Below, one piece after another: positions 1 through 15,500 of a stretch of DNA of 64,000 bases (its first letter is position 1; each line of letters opens with the position of its first letter). The stretch covers positions 15,809,343-15,873,342 of the forward strand of contig NC_047063.1 in the NCBI RefSeq assembly GCF_902459465.1, given 5' to 3'. The notes under the pieces were generated by a model, which saw only the letters and a list, made by a program, of their open reading frames with translations, made no database searches and was not told where the DNA came from. The position numbers and the translations under genes were made by a program. Source of the stretch: Asterias rubens (Eukaryota > Echinodermata > Asteroidea > Forcipulatida > Asteriidae).

Positions 1-386
1 AACGAAGGTATTATTGATAAAACAGGGAGACAGCCAACATAAGCGCTACATGTAGATGGCTCAGAGACGCTAATCCGGGGGTCGCATGTTCAACTCCTGC
101 TTTAGTCAATTTTTCTTTGTACAACCCTACCTGTTATTAAATAACAGTGTTTCTTACCTACCCTTCTGTCTTCCCCAAGTACCAAAGTGCCAAAATTTTC
201 ATAATAACATGTGTGAATATTTGTAGCAATATTTCATAAAAACATTTGTGAATATTTGTAGCAACAAATGTATAATAGCAATGGCAATTTTGTGTTTACT
301 GAAAAATCAACTGTCTTGGGGTGGGGGTGGTTGGATTGGGGGGGGGGCTATGAGTGTGATACATGGTGAATGTCATTATTACTAAC

Positions 387-518
387 CTGATCTTTGTTGT
401 TGATGTTAGAGTATGGCAGTTGACCACTAACCAACTCAAACAACACCACACCAAACGCATAAACATCGGACTGAAAGGAGTATGGGTTTGGATCCTTCAT
501 CCTGATCACCTCTGGTGC
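387..518 (-). CDS. BRAF: Raf exon 15: APE motif to alpha-F/G; gene continues off the left edge
   Basis: Forty-four codons, [15 protein letters not shown]... to NINNKDQ, then donor GTTAGT. Nothing in 1-386 resembles the following FMVGRGYLSP segment of the family, so the terminal exons lie outside the window. Confidence 0.97.
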
Positions 519-3500
519 CTGAAACCAATTCAGAATGTTGTTATAAGAAAGAGGATGGAAAACGTCTTTACAACACGGTTTCACCACTAAATAAAAATAT
601 TTACAGACAAACCAAAACACATCTATGCCTACTTTGTGTGGGAGATTGACCATCACATCAGTGCAAGAGTCACAAAAAATAGCACTAAGTGTACACAAGA
701 GTTCGATGTAAAAACATCATTATCTTGCTCAAAATAGCCCGGATAGATACCCCAAAAAGTATACAGAGTTTCTGTACAGAGCATTCTCGTGTGAGATACA
801 ACGTTTTTGCAAAATAAAGATTGAATGTTTTTGCACTAATGCAACGTGTTAAACAATAGATAAGCAATACAACTGCCAAAGTCTGGGTTTGTCTTAAGCC
901 TAATTCACACAAAACCAAAGGCAAATGAATTTTTGTATTTTTTTGAACTGTTCCTTATGTGTCAAAAGAAAATCTTTCATTTTCGCGATAGACATGAAGC
1001 AAAAACGTAGTTTTTATTCACGACCGCTTAGTGAGATGATATTGCCATCCAACTTGGCCTGGGCGACTAGTGAAATTTACTACTCGACTAGTCGCACCTA
1101 AAATAGCAGCGACTACGACACTTGTCGCACTAGTCGTCCAGGCCTACGTCTAACTTACCATCCATAAGATAGATCCTGTCGGTTGTTCACATAGCTGGGA
1201 TCCACTCCATCTTGATTTGACCGTAGCCAGACCAAAGTCTCCTATCTTCACTGTCAGGTCATCATGCAAGAAGATGTCTGGAAAAAACAACTGGTCAAGG
1301 AATCTGATTTTCTTACATAGTTTCTTTCTAAAAATAAAGAAAAATTAGGGCCCAATTTCATAAAGCTGCTTTAACAAAAAAGTAGCTAAGCGCAACAAAA
1401 GTTTGCTTACCAGAATAAGGTACCAGCCAAACTACCATGTCATGTATATAAGTTTTGACTGGTGTCCTGCTCATTTTTGCTTAGCAGAAAATTGTTCAGC
1501 AATATTTTCTATGAAATTGGGCCCAGGACTGTAAGTAGACCATTGAAAAACAACCTGAAAACATATATCCATGTAAGAATGATAATGGAAGCGAAGACCC
1601 ACCAGGCTGAAACCTTCAATAGATGCTCTAAAAACTAACGTTCCATCAGAAAATAAATTGGGTATTGAAATTGCATATTGTACTATAAAAACTGCCACGC
1701 AAGAGAGCAAGAAGAAGAGAGATTTCACAAGCCTAAGAAATACAACTGTCTCCACAGACACATATTCCACTCTTTGAGATTGCAAAGGATACTGTTTGAT
1801 TTCATGTCTCGATGGATGATATTCTTGGCATGAAGATAACTGAAAACGAGATCACAAACATATAAGATTATTGTTATTATCATTATTGGTTTATAGGTCA
1901 GCTTTTTTTAAACTCAAATGTGCACTTCCAAATAATCTTGCTACATATAAATAGGTTTTTCTTAACATATACATATTTATTTTGTTCTTAATATTTATTA
2001 TATTATATTACTGTTTTTAAATGTTTGTTAAAGATTCTATTCCTATTTTAAGATTGGATTGATAGGCTTTCGAGTCACAGTGGTTAGGTTCACTTTTATT
2101 AATCCTGGCCATCTTAGAATGGGCTTGTCCTGTCTGTTTTTATAATTGTCTTGCTTGATTGCCAGTGCTCTGTCTCACTCAATCATTGGTTTACAATTGT
2201 TCTAGATGTCTTAAGTTTACATTCATTGTTTCTTATACTGTTATATTTCTTTATTTATATTTCAATATTGTATCTTGTACTGTTTGTTGAAATCTTGGCC
2301 GAATAAATAATAATAATAATAATAACTAAAATTAAACATTGCAGCTGAAGTGTGTTCAATATACGAGAAAAAACATCACAGCTTAATCTGCAAGAAAAGT
2401 CAAGAAACTCAAAAAGGCTGAAAGACAACATTAGGGATTACGAAAAATATATCATCTTATCTACATGTATACTCATCATCATTATCTTATTGTAAACATA
2501 ACTACAAGAGTACACAAAATACAAAAGATATTGCCGTTGATAAAAACCACACACTATAATATTCCATAGTGAATAACTGTTGGCCCACACTGGAGTGAAA
2601 AGATCATGGATTCAATAGACAATGCAATGACAAGACAATGGATTGAAAAGACGATGGGTTATACATGTATAATCAAAATATCAAATTCAAGCTTTACACA
2701 TCAAAGAGAAATGGAAACAGGGTTTCAATCCTTGGAATAGCAGCTTCAAGTTGCTACAGTAAGGTAATTGCCACTCTTAACAAATATGTAGGCTTGCCAA
2801 AATTAGTGTAGTGTAGCGCTCTTCTTGTGGCCTTTTGGTGAACGGGATTATAAAATAATTTTTTGAATTAAAAAACCCAGATAAAGAGTATGTATGTATT
2901 AAACACACAGTTCTTTCCTGAGCTCTGTGAACAAAAATCTCTTGCATATTGCTCAAATGGGATTGAACCTTTGTAACTCTAGAGAAGTGTCTTACCAACT
3001 AGACCACCAAGGTTGCCCGTAGCCGAGGTAAGACGCTGCTCTATAGCAAAGGTCGTGGGTTCCAATCCCACTTGAGTAATATACCTGTGATTCTTTTCAC
3101 AGAGCTCAGGCAAGTACTGAGTAAAACAGTGCTAACACATTTCGGTACATACATATGGGTAAAACCAAATTTAATATTCTTTATCCTGATACGGTATTGT
3201 ATTGCTGGGATACATGGACAGTCACAAGGGAACTTGAAGAAAAACTGGATGGTTGCTTTACAAAACTCCTGCGGAAATGTTTCAACGTTCACTGGAGTCA
3301 ACACATGACAATTCAGAACTGCATGGAAAGGAACCAAAACTTTCCACCAAAATACAACACCTTCGTCTGAGATTAGCAGGGCATTAATACAGTAGCACCT
3401 AAGAACCTGTCTCTCAGCTTATCACCTGGTCACCGAAACATGGAAGGAGAAACAGGGGGAGACAAAGGCTCAACTATACAGATGTAGTTGCTAGGGACAT

Positions 3501-6500
3501 CGGGTTGCTTCAAGCTGATCTTCCCAACCCAATGATTGATAGACAGGGATGGGTAAGCCTCAACATGATTCCGACCTCAGTCGACTAGAGAGAGAGAGAG
3601 AGAGATCCCAATACAAATTGCCATCTATTAACGCAAAGACAGCTATAAAAACAACAAATATGAAAGGACTTACTCCATTCCCTGTGCCGTCTGTCGAGCG
3701 ATATTAATCAGGTTATACATCTCAAACTTTGTCTCTTGTACATGTAGATGCTTATACAGACTAGAACCCTCACACCACTGAGTTACAATAGACAGCTGAG
3801 GTTTAGACGTACAACCCATGAACAGTAAGATGTTAGCGTGCCTGGTTTTCCTCAACACTGCAACCTCATTCTTAAATGCCTGAAGCTGTGACGCTGTAGG
3901 GTCGGTCACATTCAATCTCTTGACAGCCACGGGGCCTGTAGGAAAGGAGAGACATTATTCAGCTTTCATCATAACATTTTAATCACAACATTTAAAACTG
4001 CAACAATTACTAAGGTTAAGAACATTTCTCTTAAATTTTTATAAAACTACTTAAATAAAACAGTACATTAGCTAATCACAAAACAGTTACGCTAAAAAGA
4101 ATAAGATAACCAGCCAAAGTATGACTGGTTTCCTGCTCAATTGTGCTTGTCAGAAAAATTTCAGAAAAAAAGCACAATTTTCTGATTAAAAAACTCAATA
4201 AAATTAGTAGTACAATTTGTTAAATTACTTCCTGATATTTGTTATTTGACTCAATGTGTTTCAGTGGGTGACTATTTTGACAAGTAATACTTTCTTACAA
4301 ATTTACTTTCAGCCAAACATCAACTATTTTCTCATTCCAATACGAAAATACAAATGTTTTACCACTACAAAGTGTGGATCTGAGAACAAAACAGGTCCAC
4401 AAAGTGTATGGACTTGAAAAACTCTGTGGGCTTACACCTGCCACACAGTGTGTTTTTTTTCTTTAGTGTCCCCAGTGTTGAATAACAGAATTTTTATTAA
4501 GAATGTATACAGAGTGACTGCAACACAGAGTGACTGCAACACAGAGTGATTGCCACACAGAGCTGTGTGAAGAGTTAAAGATGCTATGTCAGATTTTTGG
4601 CCGATTTGACCCAAAAGTTTTGATTTAAAGTTCAGTAGGTATTTTGATGGGGGTCGAGAAAGTTACAAGCTTTCATTAGAGCCATTTCTGGAAAAAGTCC
4701 GCCAATTATTAGTAGTAGTGATATAAAGTGCTCAAAATTAGTTTTTTTTCTTTGGGATCCCGACAATATATCACATGACCAATTCTTATGTGTTTTATAA
4801 GGAACGTTTTAAATTTTTGTCATGGTTCCTGACCATTAAAAGTAAAAGTTAAACTTTTTTTCGTTAGAGCGGGTGATACTCTTTGAAAATTACCATTCAC
4901 TCCAAAAAAATCTATTTCTTAATGTTTGGGCCAAAAATCAGACATAGCATCTTTAATTTTACTGGTGTAATCCATACTCACCATGCCAGTGTCCCTTAAA
5001 GACAGTTCCAAATGATCCTGATCCAATCCTTGGACCCATCATGATCTCCTCAGTAGGGATCTCCCAGTCATCGTTGGAGTCTCGTCTTTGTCTCTGTAAA
5101 ACAGGAACCTAAAACAGTCACTCCAATTTCTGCCTCACAACAAGGTTAACGAGTATTGGTACATGTACATGTAATAATAGAGATCACTAGTTCTTATAGC
5201 GGATTTTACAATAACCTTGTCAATGCGCATTACATGTACATGCACATACAGCAGCAAAACAAATCAATCAATCAAACCTCATTGGACAAGATATTGGCAT
5301 TGTGCAAAGCTACAACTGCTTGGGCACAATAATTGACAGTCAGTTGAAATTGCTCAGTGCTCATCACAACGGGTTACACGTACCTGTTTAATGTATTTCT
5401 TGCTTAAAGTAAATTCTTTTCATGTAGGAAATTATGATTCTGTTTTACTCATCTGTTATTGAAAGTGCTATTACTCATCACTGTGTGGTTCAGTACAATG
5501 GAGCAAGAAAACACATTACAGATACAATGACATGGGTTGTGTAACAAGCATCCCAAATCCTAGGGATAGACATACATGTAGACATGGATGAAACTTGCAA
5601 AGAAAAGGTTAGAATCTGATGGCGAAGTGGTCAAAAGTAGCATCGACCATGATCCACTCATGCAATTTTGTTTTTATCAGACTAAGAAGTGGTAACAGAT
5701 GGCTGTCACTTTAATGCAAAACAAACAGGTACCTCAACTCCTTCATATCATATTCTGTCCGTCTCCTTAATAATCAACCCAGACGTTAACTACTGTACAT
5801 AAACTACTCTCTGCTAAGATTTAGTTTTAAGTGACATCACTTACATGTATATTATGTTTGTGTGTAATTATTTTGTGTATAGCATGACTTCATATTCGCT
5901 ACCTTATGGAGAACGAGAACAAAAGAGAAAAGGGAACACAAAATGTATCCATAGGGGAATCAACCTGGAAGGCCTGGCCTTCACTCTGGTTCAGACAGTA
6001 CACTCTTGGCAGTTCCAAAGGTGCATTCCGCTGCTGGGGATTGTGCTTTTTACGCACATGCTTCGCGCCTTTAGAACCGTCTCCCTCATCACATTCGTTC
6101 TGCCGAGTCACTTGCAGTTTTCAAGAAACATCTCAATACTTTCCTGTTCAATGACTGATTGCTTTGACTGTTTTCCCATTATCAGTGCCATTATTTATTT
6201 GCTTGTTGTTTAGTTTCTTGTAAAGCGCTGTGGTACCTCGTGTAAGAGCGCTAAATAAATGTCTGTTATTATTATTTATTAACGAGTGGGGTGCTCCACA
6301 AGAAATTTTGTGTTGGAAGTCTATGTGAACGAACAAAAGCAGTCTCCACAGGGATGCAATGAGTGGATGCAGCGAATATTTCTTCCATAACAACTTACCG
6401 TCTTCTTAATCTTGTTTTCATCTGAGCTCGTTGAGCTCGTTGGGCCTCTGTTCTTCCATCGGTGTGTTGGTGAAGCTTGGCTATTGGAGATGATTTTATT

Positions 6501-9500
6501 TGGACTATGGACCACTGAGTTGGGTAGACTGGAGGCTAGGTTGGACATTGCTAAATGGTGAAAGAGTGGGACAAAACCAATCGCATACAATTAATTGAGA
6601 AAAGTCTCAATCGTAGTTAGGGAAAAACTCTTAATCATCATAACGAAAATCATCAATTAATAATAATAATAGTAGAGTTAAGCCTGGTTCATACTTCCTA
6701 CACATACACTGTGCCAAGCAAATTTGACTTAACGAATGAGTTGCCCTGTGCTTAAATCTTGCAGAGTGTTTGCAGAGAAACCAGATGTTGTGACGTCAAA
6801 TTCACTTCGCATTCACAAGGAGTATGTACCAGGCTTGAAGTTGACCATTTTATAAAATGCCAACCAAGATGAAGATTATTAAATCTTTATATGGGCTATG
6901 AATAATGGACATTGCTTTCATATTAAATTTTAGTTCTCACCTCAAATTATTATCAAACTCCAAACAAGTTTACTTTCATAATATTCCATATATTTCTCCC
7001 TGTTGAAAATACTTGGACGTCAAAATCACACGTTTGTCTTTGACTGGGATAGCTTTAACACGAGTCATAGGAGTGCAATCATAAATTTCTTAGCGAAAGA
7101 CACTGTGCTGCCAGCACAGATTTCCCCCACATTGTATTTCAGCAATGGTGGCCCCATATATAAACATGTATAACCTTGTTGGACCGCTCGGATTGGATTT
7201 AGGAGCCTACCACTGAAATTAGTCAAGCTACAACACTGATGTAGGTTTCTTTCACAAGCAGTTGACACTTGATCTGAACACTGTCAAAGAACATTTTGCT
7301 CCTGACAAAGCTGCCCCAGAGCAAGTTTTTCTACCAACTTTTGGTTCAACAAGACATTTTTTTCAACTGAGCAGTCTGCATGCTCTCATTGCACATAAGG
7401 CTAGTCAAACCATAAGACAGTGAAATTGTCCTTAACAGGAAATTAATAATTATTTCAAATGAATTAATGTAGATATGAGATTATTGTGAGACTATGAACA
7501 GACTGAGGAAGGTAAAAAACAAACAACAAATTCTTATTCAGAAACTCACAAAAGCAGACCATGAAATACACAAACAGTCTGACCAAAGACAAACACATAG
7601 GCTTGAGATGAGCATAACACCTGCTTGAAGTAAGACCAACACAGGATTAACACAGGCTTGAAGTAAGATTAACACAGACTGAAGGTAAGACTAAAACAGG
7701 CTTGAGGTAAGACTAACACAGACTTGAGGTTAGACAACACAGGCTTGAAGTGAGATTAACACAGACTTGAAGTAAGAATAACACAGACTGAAGGTAAGAC
7801 TAAAACAGGCTTGAGGTAAGACTAACACAGACTTGAGGTTAGACAACACAGGCTTGAAGTAAGATTAACACAGACTTGAAGTAAGATTAACACAGACTGA
7901 AGGTAAGACTAAAACAGGCTTGAGGTAAGACTAACACAGACTTGAGGTTAGACAACACAGGCTTGAAGTGAGATTAACACAGACTTGAAGTAAGATTAAC
8001 ACAGACTGAAGGTAAGACTAAAACAGGCTTGAGGTAAGACTAACACAGACTTGAGGGTAGACAACACAGGCTTGAAGTAAGATTAACACAGACTTGAAGT
8101 AAGAATAACACAGAATTGATGATAGTCTAGCACAGGCTTGAGGTATGACTAACACAGAGACAGAAAAAGCTGACAGAAACACACAGAGAGACTAAGTCCT
8201 GTGTCCCATTTTGCGGTTACAGCTATGGCTACAGCTAGATTTCAGCATCATCATGCGCTGAAGTGTAGGAGTGCGTTATGGCGACCCCAACCAGAAACAA
8301 TGGTCATCAGTTGCACGTTTTGTTTTTGCGTGTTTGGTTGAGCGCGGTGAGGATGCTGTTCAGACCAACAAGCAACCGACTTGTTGAGTCGGTTGGGCTT
8401 TGGTTGGGGTCGCCAAAACGCACTCCTGGATGTCTTTAGCAACACCCTTGGCAACAACCTTAATATTTAGAGCTGTAGTCATAGCCGCTAATTCGGATGT
8501 GGCTGATACTGGACAGAAAACACTACAGACAAAAGAAGGAGAATCCAATTGCAGGCATACATGTACATGTTCAGTATGCAATGAGACAGAGACATATAAT
8601 AGGCATCTTTGACTTTTCTCAATATGTTAAGCAATTTGAGAATGATAGAAGTGAAATGGAAGAACCCTGCGAAGCCTTGTTTGTTACAAAACTGAATTGG
8701 AAAAACATGACGCTCGTTCTTCACTTTTTGAGAGAACTTTTTCTTCTGAAATTGAAACTTGGGTTTGACGCTTGTTCTTTAGTCTTTGAGGGAACGTTTT
8801 CTTCAGAAATTGAACTTAAGGTTAGCTTAATTCTTCCTTGTGCCAAGTGTCTCAAGTGCCAATGAAACCTACATGTACATGTAGACAACTGACAGAAACC
8901 TAAATACAGTTAGCATATAATGTAGGAATTAAGAAAGTGAGTTGTTTACAAATAACAACAATGTGAAATTAATCTATTGTAGGAAGAAATGATGGCTCAG
9001 AGAAGCTGTTGAGATGTTGAGTCACAATGTTTTGCACAGCATCCCTCTTCTAACGACAAGCAGGGTACAGAGTTCGATTCGAAACATCAAGACCCAACAT
9101 TAAATGGTGGGGGTTTGAAACTTTTCATGGTGGGAGTATAATTAGGTGAGGGTTTGCAGTAGCACCGTTTCGATCATTATGCTCTATCTACGTAGCAACA
9201 GAGTCCATCATCCTCCTGAAGACTATCCTAGCAGAATGATTCAAGTTAAATGTGACCATCCACCACAAATGGGCTGTAAAGTCGCACTTGCACATTGCAG
9301 AGCCTATTAAATTGTTTGGGTTTTCAAGAAAACTTTGAGAAATCTGAATAAAAAAATATGTGGCTTTGAGAAATCATAACTTTCCTTTGTCAAGAAATAT
9401 CTGATTTAAATGTGGATGGTATCATTTTGAAGCTGATTACACACTCTCTCAAAAAATGCATTAATCCCATAACAGTGAAAGTGTCAACTTTACAGCCCAT

Positions 9501-12500
9501 TGGTGGTGGATGATCACAAATGTCAACTCTGTTCCTTTTCAGAACCAACACTACTCAAAAGCGTGGTGCTACCGTAAACCGCACCTAGATAAAATGGTGG
9601 TCATGATAAGAACCACAGTTGAGTCCCAATGTTTAGTACGGCAGCCTTCTCCTGATTGTTATCAAGACACAATGAGACTCCACATGACCTCAACTCCACA
9701 TCCAATCAGAATCAACAATTCTTCTCTGAAGATATTAATTTGACATTGTTGTTACCAGTGATTTTTTCACTTTTTAGACAGAAACCTGTTAAGTCTACTT
9801 TATAAACAGACATTTGAAACAACAAAGCTGGTTCTAAGCATCCATACGAACCAAAAGAAAGTATATAATAACAAACATTATGTGTTATAGCTTCACAGTT
9901 ATCCAAAAAAATATAGTTTAATAAAATCTGCACTAACAGACAATGTTCTACCAACAACATTTATAATGATAAAGCTCTTCGAATATGTAAAAGCGTGAAG
10001 CGAAGCATGATACACTCACCAGGTAGCGCACTGCTTGGGCTGTAATCAAAGACATTATCGCGCCCAGCGCTCACAATGGTTGGCGTGATGCTTATTTGGC
10101 GCGGCCGGACCACACTCACGGCAGGGCTTACTGCCTGGGTGTGTCTGGCTCCAAGATCTAGGAGGGATGAAGGGGAGGAGGAGGAGTAAGAGGAAGGGAG
10201 GAGACAGTTGAGGATAGGGTGCAGGGAGGGGAGGAAAATGACAAGAACAATCAGGCAGGATGGCATACATAAAGGGGTCATCATGGGTAGGGGGTGGGGA
10301 ATTGAGATGCAAGACATTTATTTATTGCATAGGATAATGATAGAAAGAAGGTGTTTTTTAAACAAATGTACACATTGGGGAGAACAATTTCTTAAAATGT
10401 AGGACAGAAAAGATGGTCATGAAGTTTGTAGTTAGTTATGGACTGATGCAAAAGTGATGAGGATGATCAGGAGTAACGTAGACTGGGATGAAAATCTATA
10501 CATGTACATGTACTTTCATATGAAAAGGTTGACAATGAGTAGCCCAATATGATGAGGCTGATGATTGTAAGAAGTTTGGTCATATTGACGGTGAAGATGA
10601 GAATGTGGATGACAAAGATGATGATGAGATTAAGATGATGATAATAATTATGTAAAGGAGTTTGATAATGCCGATTAAGATGATGATGGTGAAGTTAAGA
10701 TGATGAGCAGATTAACAAATTTAAAAAAAAAATGTTATGCAAGTTGCCAGACACACAAGGCCTGCTTCAAGAATCGGGCTACAATCAACTTTTTTTCTGG
10801 GGGGCTGTTGCCACCTACTCCTGGGGTTGAAACAGGGTTACCCCCTTTACAGTCCATACGGATGTAGGCTTGGGTATCATCCATTGATGATGATGATGAA
10901 GTTAAGATGATGCGTTTAAGATGATGACTGTGAGAATAAGATGATGATGACATTAAGATGATGATATTGATTATGTGAATGAGTTTGATAAAGCTGATAA
11001 GGAAGATGAGGATGGTGAGGTTAAGATTGTAATGATTAAAACAAATGATGACAATGATTGAGATGAGTATGAAACATTCATACATGTACATCAATCAGTT
11101 TTACTGCTATTCTAAAGGTTACAACGAAAAGTTACAAAGTTTTGTAAACATAAACATTGGTATAATTTTTTTTTTTTAAATAAAAAGTAAACTTGCGGTA
11201 CAACCATGTGTAAATCTCTTTTGTGCGAGTGTTGGCTCTGAGAAGAGCCATTTGGTTCTCTTTACCATTGGTCTGATGAAAGGTCCTGAGCTAAAAGACC
11301 TGTGGTCTATGTATAGACAGTATCGCAAATACCAATGCGCAAGCGCAGACTGTTGAATGAGGTGCATTGTGGGACAGATATGGACCAATGACACGTCAGT
11401 TTGTCATGAAATTCAAGCCTTGATTTACAAGCAATCATCTGAACAATTTAGGATGAATTTGTTGAGACTTCATAGGAATGAACTTGTCATGAGATAAACA
11501 TGTCATGGCAGAATGAAAGAGTGATAACAATACAAGTGTGACTGCTGTGTACCATGAATGAATGATAATGACAATGGATTAGGAATAATGAATAACAGAG
11601 GTGATCAAATGTAAAGAACAATGGATTAGACAAATAAATGATCAAGGTGATCAATTCTAAATGACAATGGATTGTGATTGGATGAGGTGATCAAATGACA
11701 ATGACAGTGAAAATGGATTAGAAGGAAATCTTTGGTCAGCAACAAGAGAATCATGTTAATATCATCACTCACAGAGTCTTGATGGACAATATGGGTTAGT
11801 CATATTTAAAGCACACCCATAAAATGACTGCCAGTCTTGTACCATTAACAACCCCCCCCCCCCAAAAAAAACAAAAAAAACAACAACAACAACAATGACC
11901 CAGATGGCCAATTCAGGATATATTTTAGCCTTTGAGAAAGACCCTGCTAGGGTCGAAATGTGAGGCCATTAATTTTTTGTTGCATTTTAGGAAATAGAAA
12001 GCATTTTTCTAATAAACCGTTATGAGACATTTAGTATTCAATACTCAAATATAGGAATATTATGAGTCTCTCTAGCCTACTACTTGATGTCTATGGGTTT
12101 TCATTCAATGGGTAAATCAAACCAATAACCAACATGTTCTTTATTTACTCGAGACAAAATGAGATCGATAACTGTAGGAATCTGTGAACGAGACAGTACC
12201 ATTAATGTTCATGGGATAACTTGAAATTACACAGCAACCATGGCCTACGTTGCCCGTGTACTTTGCCTGGGTGCCCCTCTAAAAGTTTCAAAAAGACTTT
12301 AGTGTAAAATGAAAAATGGCCCTGTTCTCTGAAAGATGAAATTCCAGGTCTGGATCATTATCACGTAAGGGATATGGAAGGTCCTCCAGCAACACAGTCC
12401 CATTCCAAAAATCTTGAACATTTCAAAGAGTATCTTTTCTAACATGCAGTAGCCCAACTTTTTGGCTAACAGTTCAATCATCCAAACTTTATACACATTA

Positions 12501-15500
12501 ACATGTTCCTGTTTCTTGAAATATCCAGTATAGCTTAATTTTGATACTATGGGTGCGTCCGATTAGCTTCCCACGAACGATCACTCACCCTCTCGTGGTG
12601 ACATCATGCACCTCGGTCCAGCCCTAAGTGACCCACTCCACAAGCAGGGCACTTGGGGCTGACCCGGGTGAGCCCCTGGAATGTCGTCATTGATGACTCT
12701 TTTCTTTAAACTTAATAATCACTTCAATACTTTCTACAAGCCTTGAACAAAATGGCCAATAGTGAGAATCAAAATTGTTCAAAAGACTGGCAACCATTTG
12801 ATGGGTTAAGTGGACACAAGATATAATGCAGTAATAATCAATAAAATAAGATCATGAAAAGCAATACGGGAAAGAATATTGCATCAAAAATATTCACAAA
12901 TGATTTCACATGTTTAGGACATTCAACTGTTCAAAGAGCCTGTACACTTTCGGGGTAGTTTCATTATTGTTTTAGTTTCCTCAGCGTATACCCCTTCTCT
13001 TGCCAAGGGACGATTTCATACTGCTTCTTAATGGTACATAAACTATAGCAGAACATTTGGTATAAGCGTATGCGTATTGCGCAGGTTGATTAGGTGGTAT
13101 GCTTGTGCGTTCAAAGGGATGCTGCAGTGAATTAAAATAAAACAGTTAATTTTGCTGTCATTTCTTTCTGACATATGTATTGAGCCTCAATAAAATGTGT
13201 TTGCGTAATTAGCGAATAAGTCATGCCCCCCTTTTGTGAATTGTTACCGCCCCCTACCATCGACGTCACGTCGGGAATTCAAACATATCGTCAGCAAAAA
13301 GAGTCTGGTCCCTAACTACACGCGCCTAGGTACCAGGCCACACAGTGCACTCGTCTCTATATGCACGCAGCCAGGGGGCCCGACGGCTCGGGTTCCCGAC
13401 ATGACGTCATGTTTATGCCCATTTTAGGGGCGGGGTGGGTTCCCCTAATCTCTTGAAAACCAATTTTAAAATACTTGGGCATTTAATAAAAAATATAAAA
13501 AAATATTTCAGGTTCAAAAAGTCGATGTTTAATCGTTTAAATTATTAAAAAACAACACTGCAGCCACCCTTTAACCACAGATTTGCATATTTTACGCCAT
13601 TCATTTTCAAAAAGTAAGCACTTAAAAACCCAATCAATGTAGGGCCTCCAGCATGATTGGAATCGGGTCCTGGAGAAGGAAGGCGAGGGAAGATACCACT
13701 ACACCAACCTGACTACCTTTTTTCTTTTTTAGTTTGAGCTTATTTTGTTTCAAAAAAGCATTAAAGGCAGTGGACACTATTGGTAATTACTCAAAATAAT
13801 TGTTAGCATAAAATAAGTAATGGGGAGAGGTTGATAGTACAAAACATTGTGAGAAACGGCTCCCTCTGAATTGACGCAGCTTTCAAGAAAGAAGTAATTT
13901 TCCACGAATTTGATTTTGAGACCTCAGATTAAGAATTTGAGGTCTCAAAATCAAGCATCTGAAAGCACACAACTTCGTGTGACAAGGTTGTTTTTTTCTT
14001 TCATTATTATCTCGCAACTTGGGCGACCGATTGAGCTCAAATTTTCACAGGTATGTTATTTTATGCATATGTTGAGATACATCACGTGAGAAGACTGGTC
14101 TTAGACAATAACCAACAGTGTCCAATGTCTTGAAACTTTCTGACAATTTTGTGTGCCTGAAGCATTTCTTTTAGAGAAGCCTTGATACCACGAATGTAAT
14201 ATCAGGCAGCATCCATGCTCTCAACAAAACAATTACCGATTCATTTATTAACCTCAAAACAATTTCTATATATTTACTGATGATATTGCTTATATTTTGT
14301 GATCAATGCAGAAACAAGTCAGTTACTAAAGGTGTACGGCTTTTTTGAACAATTGGTGGAAAGAAAAAATAATAATCTAACTAGCAATGGCATAGTAAAA
14401 AGAAAAACAAACATATCAAAACTAAAAGAAATCAAAAAGCAATCATTGATTGATAATTTAAGTGTTGTTCAGAAGAAATATTCTTTGTGATTCTTAAAGT
14501 TATGCAATGCAAATGAATACAATTTTTGTTCTGAACCGTATTAAATGCATTTTTTTTCCTGCCACATTCTCTACTGCTGGAAATCAAACAAGAATCACGT
14601 GTTTAAGGCAAAACGTTGATAAATCACATGCCATTTTTAGAAAGCAGAATTTGGTAGCGTTTTCAGGAATATTTTATTTTCTCACCAGCATCTGAGATAC
14701 AAAATAATAACTTATGAATAGATTTTTATATTGAACGTTATTATTGGTTTTTCAAAGGGTAAAAAAAAGGTTGCCCTTAACCTTTTTAGTGACTGGCCAG
14801 CAGGACCAACTTGCTTGTCATTTCACTAGTAGTTAGCTTCTTCACTAGACAATATTTCAAATGAAATAGGGAATGCTTTTTAAAACTGAGCTACTTAGTC
14901 AGCCGGACCAGCTGGAGTGAGTTTTGACTGGTCCTCATATGTTTTAACTGGCATTTGGCCAGCGCACCACAGTTCAATTCCGTCCTTTATTTTTCTAATA
15001 AATACACCATCTAGTCAACCTGTAATATCAATCGTTCAGCTGTTTCCATTTGAGTGAAAACTTTCCAAACACTCTACGTGTTATCAGGGAATAAGTGCTT
15101 ATTCATGTAAGTGGTTACTTTGCTTGCAGCAGTCAGAATAAGCCATGGCATTTGTGAGGTATTCCAATGCCATTTTGCTGGCTGTGCTATTAATTCAAAA
15201 GGAAATTGATTCCGTTAAAATCAGTGAGCTTTCAGATGCAAACTGGTGTGCCCCTTTTTAAAACAGTATCCATCTTTTCTCCCGTCTTTTAATACACAGT
15301 AGCTTGTTTCTTGGTTCAAATCAATAAAAAATTAACTAACATGACCAATCCATGTATTTCCATAAAGCTGGGTAAAAAAAAAAAAAAAAAGTTAATCCGC
15401 ACTCCAAAGAAAACAAAATGAACACAAAATCATGCACAGAAAACTCAAATGCTCCCGAAAAAAATAAAATAAAAATGGCAGTAAGTACTACTCAAGGAAA

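Noticed and set aside
5845..6213. 122-codon plus-strand frame as a gene
   Set aside because: Its right half is a LINE 3' end in the wrong frame. The true remnant is [18 protein letters not shown].
7600..8160. CRISPR-like direct repeats
   Set aside because: Spacers are not unique, the units are degenerate and head-to-tail, and the DNA is animal.
13641..13717. tRNA gene on the minus strand
   Set aside because: Boxes are present, but acceptor and anticodon stems do not pair. It is a SINE head.
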